Shown here: one piece after another, positions 59,301 through 64,000 of the stretch
How the letters are laid out: every line of letters begins with the position of its first letter
How positions within the stretch are numbered: position 1 is the first letter of the stretch
Origin: Owenia fusiformis
Lineage: Eukaryota; Annelida; Polychaeta; Sabellida; Oweniidae
Assembly (NCBI GenBank): GCA_903813345.2
Contig: CAIIXF020000001.1
Coordinates: 50,921,885-50,985,884, forward strand
Direction: 5' to 3'
Length of the DNA: 64,000 nt
The notes under the pieces: generated by a model
What the model saw: the letters and a program-made list of their open reading frames with translations, nothing else
What the model was told of the DNA's origin: nothing
The model's database searches: none
Program-made: the position numbers and the translations under genes

Positions 59301-62300
59301 GTATAACACTCACTTATCTCTCTATGCCAAACCCTTTTTGTTAAGGCCTCATCCAGTTCTGTAATATATCACAGGTCTAAGAATTACGTTTTTACATTAC
59401 ATGGTGCGTTCTAATTTTGCATAATTTTGAATTTCTAGAAATGCTGCATAATTCATTCACCAGCGCATAATTTTTGCATAATTTAAACTTTTCTCAAAGA
59501 ATATCTCACCTGATGTTTCACTACTTCATCATCTTCATAATTATTAGGTAAATAATGCCTAAACTTAACAAAAAGTCTCAAATAGTTTAAAATTGCCTAA
59601 AGGCCAAAGGGGAAGTGGAGGTACATATGCTGAGATGGTGTCGGTGGTTTTACCAAATTTTAGAAGGCTTTTATTTTACTTGAATGTGGGTTTTTTGAAT
59701 TTTTGCACTAATACGGTTGCATAATTTGCCCTTTCCCTCACATAATTTCATGTTTTTTGCTGCATAATTTGAATTTTTTGTCTGCATAATTCTGGGATCT
59801 GTGGTATGTATAGCGGACGGCCCATATATCACATACAATAGGAGTTGTATCGTAAGTACAATGTATCTAATTGCAGAAATCAGTCACAGAGGGCACTGAG
59901 AGTGACATCATATACCAGGACAAGATTGAAGCCAATCTTAACTTACAGTACGGATCTTCTACAGTGAGTCGTCACTTTACAATATAGAGTATACATCAGA
60001 TGAGAATTGAATGTTTTTAATATAAGGAATACAAAATCTCGTTTATACATGTGGTAAATATCTGCGAAGCATATTTTAAGTTTATCATGATCTGTCTGAA
60101 AAACCATGAGTACATGAAGTATCGCTATGTGAAAATTTTGTTCAAACTACTCATGTATTTTGAAAGATGATTACATATTCTAATTTCTATACATTCTGTG
60201 TGATATTCTTTTACAGCCCGTAAACATGTACCCTTCCAATGAGCTCGGACTGTGTGATGTGTCTGGCAATGTGTGGGAGTGGATGGAAGACCACTTCAAT
60301 GGTCTGCCAGGCTACCAATCCTCATTTCTTTATGATGATTTCTCATCTCCATGCTTTGATGGTCGCCATAATATGATTTTGGTAAGCCAGCTTATTTGGT
60401 AGTACATATTTTGTAAACACCCATCAAGATCATGGACTCTCTTGGGACAGTATTCCAAAGGAAGGAAATCTGTGTTCAGTGAAATTAAATCCAATGTGTA
60501 TTTTGAAAATACTTACTCAGTGAAATTATCATTCATGGAATTCATTGTAAAACGATGAGCTGGTTATGAGTTACCATGTTGGCTCATCCTCTTAATTTGG
60601 TTATATTAGTTAATGACATTTAGTTATACACATAACATTGGGCAGACCACATGCCCATAATACACATACAGCACATCGAATGGAACCTATGCCCCATAAT
60701 TTGAGAATTTCTATTGCGGTTTGTTATTGCAGGGGGGATCATGGATATCAACAGGGGACGAGGCATCAAGATTTGCCAGATTTGCTTTCCGTCGCCATTT
60801 CTTTCAACATGCTGGCTTTAGAATGGTGAAGACTGAGCCATTGAATGCTGAGAGGGTAGAGGTGCCTATAAGGCTAGTGGACACAGAGGTCTACATACTC
60901 GGGGCTGATGTCCCAGGTAACATGAGTAACCTTCCAAGCTAAACATCTTTTGAGAAAAGGCAAAAATATTTTTTAGAACATCAAGAAATCAAGAAATAAA
61001 GCATTTGTCCAGAGTGTTTCAGAATATGTGGAGAATATTTCCAACATTAATAAGATTAGTAATTTAACAGTTTCTATAACTAATTTAAGTATGTCAAGTA
61101 TGTTGAGCTAAAGGTCATATTTCCAGCCAAAAAACATAATGCCTGAATTTCACACATTTGGCGATGAGATCTCTCACCTCAAAGGCTTTTTTGCTCCTCA
61201 TCTCATCATCATCATCAAAAGTAACATAACAAATATGGATTAGAGTGTTTAGTTGTTACACATATATAGATATTTTGACAATTGAGATAAGTATTTGATT
61301 TTTCTATATGGCAAAGTGTAAAAACCTGTGAGAGGTAATTATTTAAACATCATTTTCACAGCTCTTTCAATTAGTCAAAAAACCCTAAATCTCTTGTAAT
61401 ATCAGTGTTCAAAACAGAATGCAGTTCATTGTGGAGGTACATGTATTTGGACAATTAGAGACAATGCAAACTTGGATTTGCTGTCAGTAATTTTGATTTC
61501 CTCCTTCCAGACAATCCGGTTCTTCTCGATGAAGAGAGTTTTAAAGTTGACAAGGTTCCTTCAACTTGTTCTCAACTACACTGGGAAGATTATGATATTT
61601 TGGCTAAGAGGTTCAAGGAAGAGTATGAAACTAATGCTACATATTATACTGAGCTAGCAGGCTTATGCAGGGATGTTTCAGCATTACATTCCAACAATAA
61701 AAGATTGCTCACCATTGGATGCGGAGTTGGGAAAATTGCTTTTGAGATGGCTGGTGACTATCAACAGGTATATTCCAAATCCAGAGTAATCTACTTAGAA
61801 GCAATAAAAAAAGTTAGGGCAAATGTTGTCCAAAAGAAAAAGATTTATTGCACAATAATTTACAGTAGCATTGATTTCTTGTTAAATTAGTATGATATTC
61901 ATTGCCAAATAAGTGAGAAATTAGTGCTATTGTATGATCAAATATGTAGGGTTAAACTTTGATATGTAAAGGATAGCCTATCATTTTATCCATGAATTGA
62001 TACCACGTAAAAAAGTATGCAAAATATGTTAAATACATATTGTATTTGCAGAAGTTTCCAAATCATAGGAATACTACATACATTTAGATATTGCATTTTC
62101 CTGGCATTTAAAAAATAAATATTATTGTATTTTATCATTCTGACTTGACCTCAGTCAGTTATGGGATACTCCTTTATTTATCCAAAACAAAAAGTTTCTC
62201 AACATAAAAGAAATGTTTTGAATTTAGATGTTGGCCATAGATTTTGTGGCAAGATTTGTCGAGACAGCTTTGAACCTGCAGAAAACAGGACAACTGGCAA

Positions 62301-64000
62301 TAGAGGGCGCTACAGCACAACTGAAGCAGTTGGATTACACCAATATTATATTCAAGCAGGTAAAAATCATTTTGTCTGAAAAATAGTGACATACAGGCCT
62401 GTAGTTAGGGGCGGGGGAGGTCGTAAAGTGAACCCCCTCGGCAAAAGCTGGTACGAGCCTAATATATAGAACTATGTGAATGATGAATGAGTATGACATG
62501 TAATGAATAAGTTGTAAGTGTAACATAGTATGAGCAAAGCTCACGTGCATCAGTGTGTCTGACATGCAAAGAAAAATTATGACAAATATTGTACTTATTA
62601 ATTGTATAAAAAGTTGGGGGTTATAAAGACAAGGATGTTCTTTGTTGCAGTTGACATGGCTACCAAATGAAGTGGACTTTTTCGACTTTGTTTTGATGAA
62701 TGATGTTGATCGTCTCATGAATCCACATGGTGAGGAATATATTATATCATATATTTGTTTCTAATCATATCTTTGTACCAATATACAGGGTGGGCCATGA
62801 AAATGGGATGCTAAATATCATATAATATGAGGTTATATAATGGTTGATTCTGTATATCGTGTTTATACTCAAGTGTGTATATGATATATTCACGAGTGAC
62901 TGAAGGGAACGAGTGAATATATCATATACTCACGAGAGGATAACGATATACAGAATCAAACATGATCTTATTATCCCATCCTTATCTTTGATCAATAAAA
63001 GGTTAATCTAAATTCAGCAGTTGTATGTCAAGTCGAAGAGTTGTATATGCTGCCCAGGAGTTGTATACGCTATCCAGGAGTTGTACAGTATATTGTTCTC
63101 AAGAGTTGTATACGATGAGTGTTGGTTTTATATTGCAGTTATACAATGCTATTATACAATCATATAAAGCACTTAGGGTGGGATCAATATAAATATATAT
63201 CTAAATATGGAAATCCCAACATTTTCATCAATTTTAAGGAATCCCAAAGATATCTTGCAAAAAGGATGATATGAAAACATCCATCATTTTACTTGAAATG
63301 TAAAATTTGTTCCCAGATGCATAAATTTTTTACTTTTAAATTAGTTTAAAGGACGATTCTCGGTTTGGAGAACGAAGTTCATCAATCTAAATGAGCATTA
63401 TCCCTGCTTCGGACAAATTTGATTTTTTTTACATAATAAAGATTTGAATGTCTTCTTTTGAATAGTCATAATTTAATTTGGGTAATATTCGCAAAAAAAT
63501 ATTAGTGCAGTACACTGATGAACTTCTTTCCCCGAATCGAGACTTGTATTTATATTGAATCGGTCTATTTGAGCATTATCCCTGCTTCAGACCAATTTGT
63601 TATCTTTACATCTTGTAGATTTAGATGTCCTCTTTTGAATATTCATAGTTTAATTTGGGTAATATTTCTATATTTTTCATGAAAAAAATTATTAGCCCAG
63701 GAGACTGTTCTCCAAACCGAGAATTAAATCATCCTTTTAAACTTTCATATCTGCTTGTAAATATGATGTGCATATGTGTCTCATTTTTGGCCTACCCTGT
63801 ATATCCATTTACATGCTCAATAATAATCACTAATTTTTACTACTGGAAAGGAAAGGAATAACTAATGAAACAGAGATTATTAACTTGCCTAAGAGATTCT
63901 CTAATAAATCTTTGAACATTATGTTTCAGCATGGTTTATAAGATTTGGAGAAATTCTCCAAAAGGATGGCATTCTTGTTGCAGTGTCCAGCAAGTTCACG
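47390..64000 (+). CDS. ovoA: ovothiol synthase OvoA (5-histidylcysteine sulfoxide synthase / methyltransferase), 3' end outside window
   Basis: Iron enzyme that joins cysteine and histidine into 5-histidylcysteine sulfoxide; its C-terminal methyltransferase acts on the imidazole. Exons: 47390-47466, 49384-49448, 50577-50689, 52686-52754, 52984-53124, 56099-56225, 56698-56815, 58005-58175, 58529-58780, 59086-59233, 59877-59963, 60217-60381, 60733-60916, 61511-61767, 62228-62359, 62651-62729, 63930-64000+. GT-AG and frame hold throughout; 752 codons seen. DinB-like domain: His69 in FYFAHTAV, and the HX3HXE iron motif HERIHIE at 164-170. FGE-like domain: FGWDNEYG, FRLPGEAEHQA and LGLCDVSGNVWEW at 466-478. 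Methyltransferase motif I: LLTIGCGVGK at 638-647. Exon 9 adds a His/Gly/Asn/Gln-rich insert. Start: first Met, with an in-frame TAA 36-45 bases upstream; an upstream non-coding exon is possible. Confidence 0.95.
48800..49050. repeat. decayed tandem repeat related to 55046-56064, OvoA intron 1
   Basis: CAGGGATTCATCTGAAATTT, GATTAGTTTTTGGGCATTCT and CTAAAATCTTGTCTGCTGAG occur here in the same order as in the 162-bp units at 55120-55930; about one and a half copies. Confidence 0.8.
50780..51065. repeat. second decayed copy of the 162-bp tandem unit, OvoA intron 3
   Basis: GAACTGATTAGTTTTTAGG, TTTCTGTCCTAGAATCTTG and TGAAATTTTCAGGGATG follow the same order as the 55046-56064 array, with more divergence. 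Confidence 0.75.
51774..51848. repeat. 16-bp minisatellite, about 5 copies, OvoA intron 3
   Basis: Unit CCCAGTTCTCCGAAAC with substitutions at the middle. Two overlapping short frames run through it and are spurious. Confidence 0.9.
53580..55024. mobile_element. modular element: TATCGCAC hairpin, (GGCG)n, 600-bp tandem repeats; OvoA intron 5
   Basis: The left end TATCGCACTTTGAAAAAGTGC folds on itself; the right end CTTCAAAGTGCGATA repeats one arm inverted. GGCG/GGGC microsatellite at 53625-53661. Then 2.2 copies of a unit of about 600 bp (starts near 53671, 54279, 54877), each with an inner duplication of CTTGTCATC..TTCCAGGA, TTCAACTTGAAATTTTTACA and GGCCATTTTGAATTTTTCAA. No coding capacity. 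Confidence 0.85.
55046..56064. mobile_element. modular element: TATCGTACC hairpin, (GGCG)n, six 162-bp repeats; OvoA intron 5
   Basis: The left end TATCGTACCTAACAAGAGGTACGATA folds on itself; the right end TTTTAGGTACGATA carries one arm. A short GGCG tract lies at 55089-55101. Six units of about 162 bp start near 55119, 55282, 55447, 55602, 55766 and 55928, each with GTTTCCAGCCAAACC, TGAAATTTTCAGGGATG and GGTGGCCATTTTGGATTTT. Begins 21 bases after the preceding element and ends 35 bases before exon 6. Confidence 0.85.
56885..56960. repeat. copy of the GTCACCAC palindrome repeat, OvoA intron 7
   Basis: TTCACCAAAAGTGTTGACAT, ATTGTTGTAGTTTCCAACTT, TTTGTGGACGG and TTGGCGATTGGC match the repeats at 25548 and, inverted, those at 10388 and 32130. 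Confidence 0.6.
56990..57480. repeat. degenerate GTGTAGTGTTGTG-rich region, OvoA intron 7
   Basis: Dozens of loose copies of words such as GTGTAGTG, ATAATGAGT and TTGTGT at irregular spacing; an old, decayed simple-sequence tract. Confidence 0.7.
58529..58780 (+). other. ovoA: OvoA exon 9: His/Gly/Asn/Gln-rich insert
   Basis: Residues about 294-377. After a short, well-ordered start with CGGIIAGYVHC, the rest has about 15 His, many Gly, Asn and Gln, and no hydrophobic core. The insert falls inside the FGE-like domain, between the FWVC segment (exon 8) and YRTMFDEIDLPLDWPVDVN (exon 10), which are close together in bacterial OvoA. Phases on both sides match (2 and 2), so inclusion keeps frame. 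Skipping the exon would also keep frame, because its length of 252 is divisible by three. Confidence 0.85.
59390..59800. repeat. GCATAATTT-rich stretch, OvoA intron 10
   Basis: Seven or more scattered copies of TGCATAATTT, several followed by GAATTT; spacing is irregular. Related to no other repeat in the window that I could see. Confidence 0.55.
62843..62964. repeat. long imperfect palindrome
   Basis: GATTCTGTATATCGT at the left pairs with ACGATATACAGAATC at the right, and TATATGATATATTCACGAGT pairs with inverse text near 62910-62930; the centre is GACTGAAGGGAAC. Confidence 0.85.
63000..63120. repeat. AGGAGTTGTATACGCT minisatellite, about 5 loose copies
   Basis: Unit of 20-22 bp with AGTTGTATAYGCT; copies vary in length and sequence. 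Lies inside the 62784 element. Confidence 0.8.
63350..63735. repeat. dimeric dispersed repeat, inverse of 30640-30990
   Basis: Two successive copies of about 185 bp carrying ATGAGCATTATCCCTGCTTC, AATGTCTTCTTTTGAATA, TAATTTGGGTAATATT and ATTAG. The outer borders TTTAAAGGACGATTCTCGG and its inverse near 63715 form short inverted ends. Confidence 0.75.

Larger units (their letters stand above)
62784..63801. mobile_element. about 1.0-kb element with TACAGGGTG ends, OvoA intron 16
   Basis: Starts TACAGGGTGGGCCATGAAAA and ends TTTTTGGCCTACCCTGTA, with about 16 bases inverted. Inside are a long palindrome (62843-62964), a 22-bp minisatellite (63000-63120) and the dimeric repeat also seen at 30640. 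The element may be a host for several nested insertions or a composite. No ORF of note. Confidence 0.7.

Overview
The window is nuclear DNA of a non-vertebrate animal, most likely a marine invertebrate. All four host genes are split by canonical GT-AG introns, the DNA is AT-rich, and most of it is repeats. An intact ovothiol synthase (OvoA) gene argues against a bony vertebrate. Intronic elements with (GTCC)n or (GGCG)n cores next to small terminal hairpins recall molluscs and related lophotrochozoans, but that lineage guess is inference.

Layout, left to right. (1) 1 to about 4.06 kb: a DIRS-type (tyrosine recombinase) retrotransposon on the minus strand, cut by the window edge, lying in an intron of USP48. 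(2) 4.9-13.7 kb, minus: the first 16 coding exons (about 815 residues) of the ubiquitin hydrolase USP48; the C-terminal exons lie beyond base 1. (3) 13.7-17.2 kb: intergenic DNA between the divergent USP48 and TRMT13 genes, with a truncated LINE almost touching the USP48 start codon. (4) 17.2-25.2 kb, plus: complete TRMT13 (tRNA 2'-O-methyltransferase), 12 exons. (5) 25.2-29.0 kb: convergent intergenic DNA with inverted-repeat elements. (6) 29.0-41.2 kb, minus: complete six-exon PRXL2C (peroxiredoxin-like, 226 aa). (7) 41.2-47.4 kb: repeat-rich DNA between the divergent PRXL2C and OvoA genes. (8) 47.4-64.0 kb, plus: OvoA, 16 complete exons and part of a 17th, running off the right edge.

The host genes do not form one pathway. 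USP48 is a nuclear deubiquitinase, TRMT13 modifies tRNA, PRXL2C is a thioredoxin-fold protein and OvoA makes the thiol antioxidant precursor of ovothiol. The only functional pairing suggested is the head-to-head PRXL2C/OvoA neighbourhood, both redox related, and that is inference.

The most unusual content lies between exons: at least a dozen fold-back or inverted-repeat insertions, a family of four elements bounded by TACAGGGTG...CCCTGTA, and three modular elements that join a terminal hairpin, a GC-rich tetranucleotide microsatellite and a tandem array. There is also a tandem array that copies a USP48 exon/intron junction including its 5' splice site. Exon boundaries were set by hand from reading-frame continuity, splice consensus and remembered family sequences; no alignment was run.
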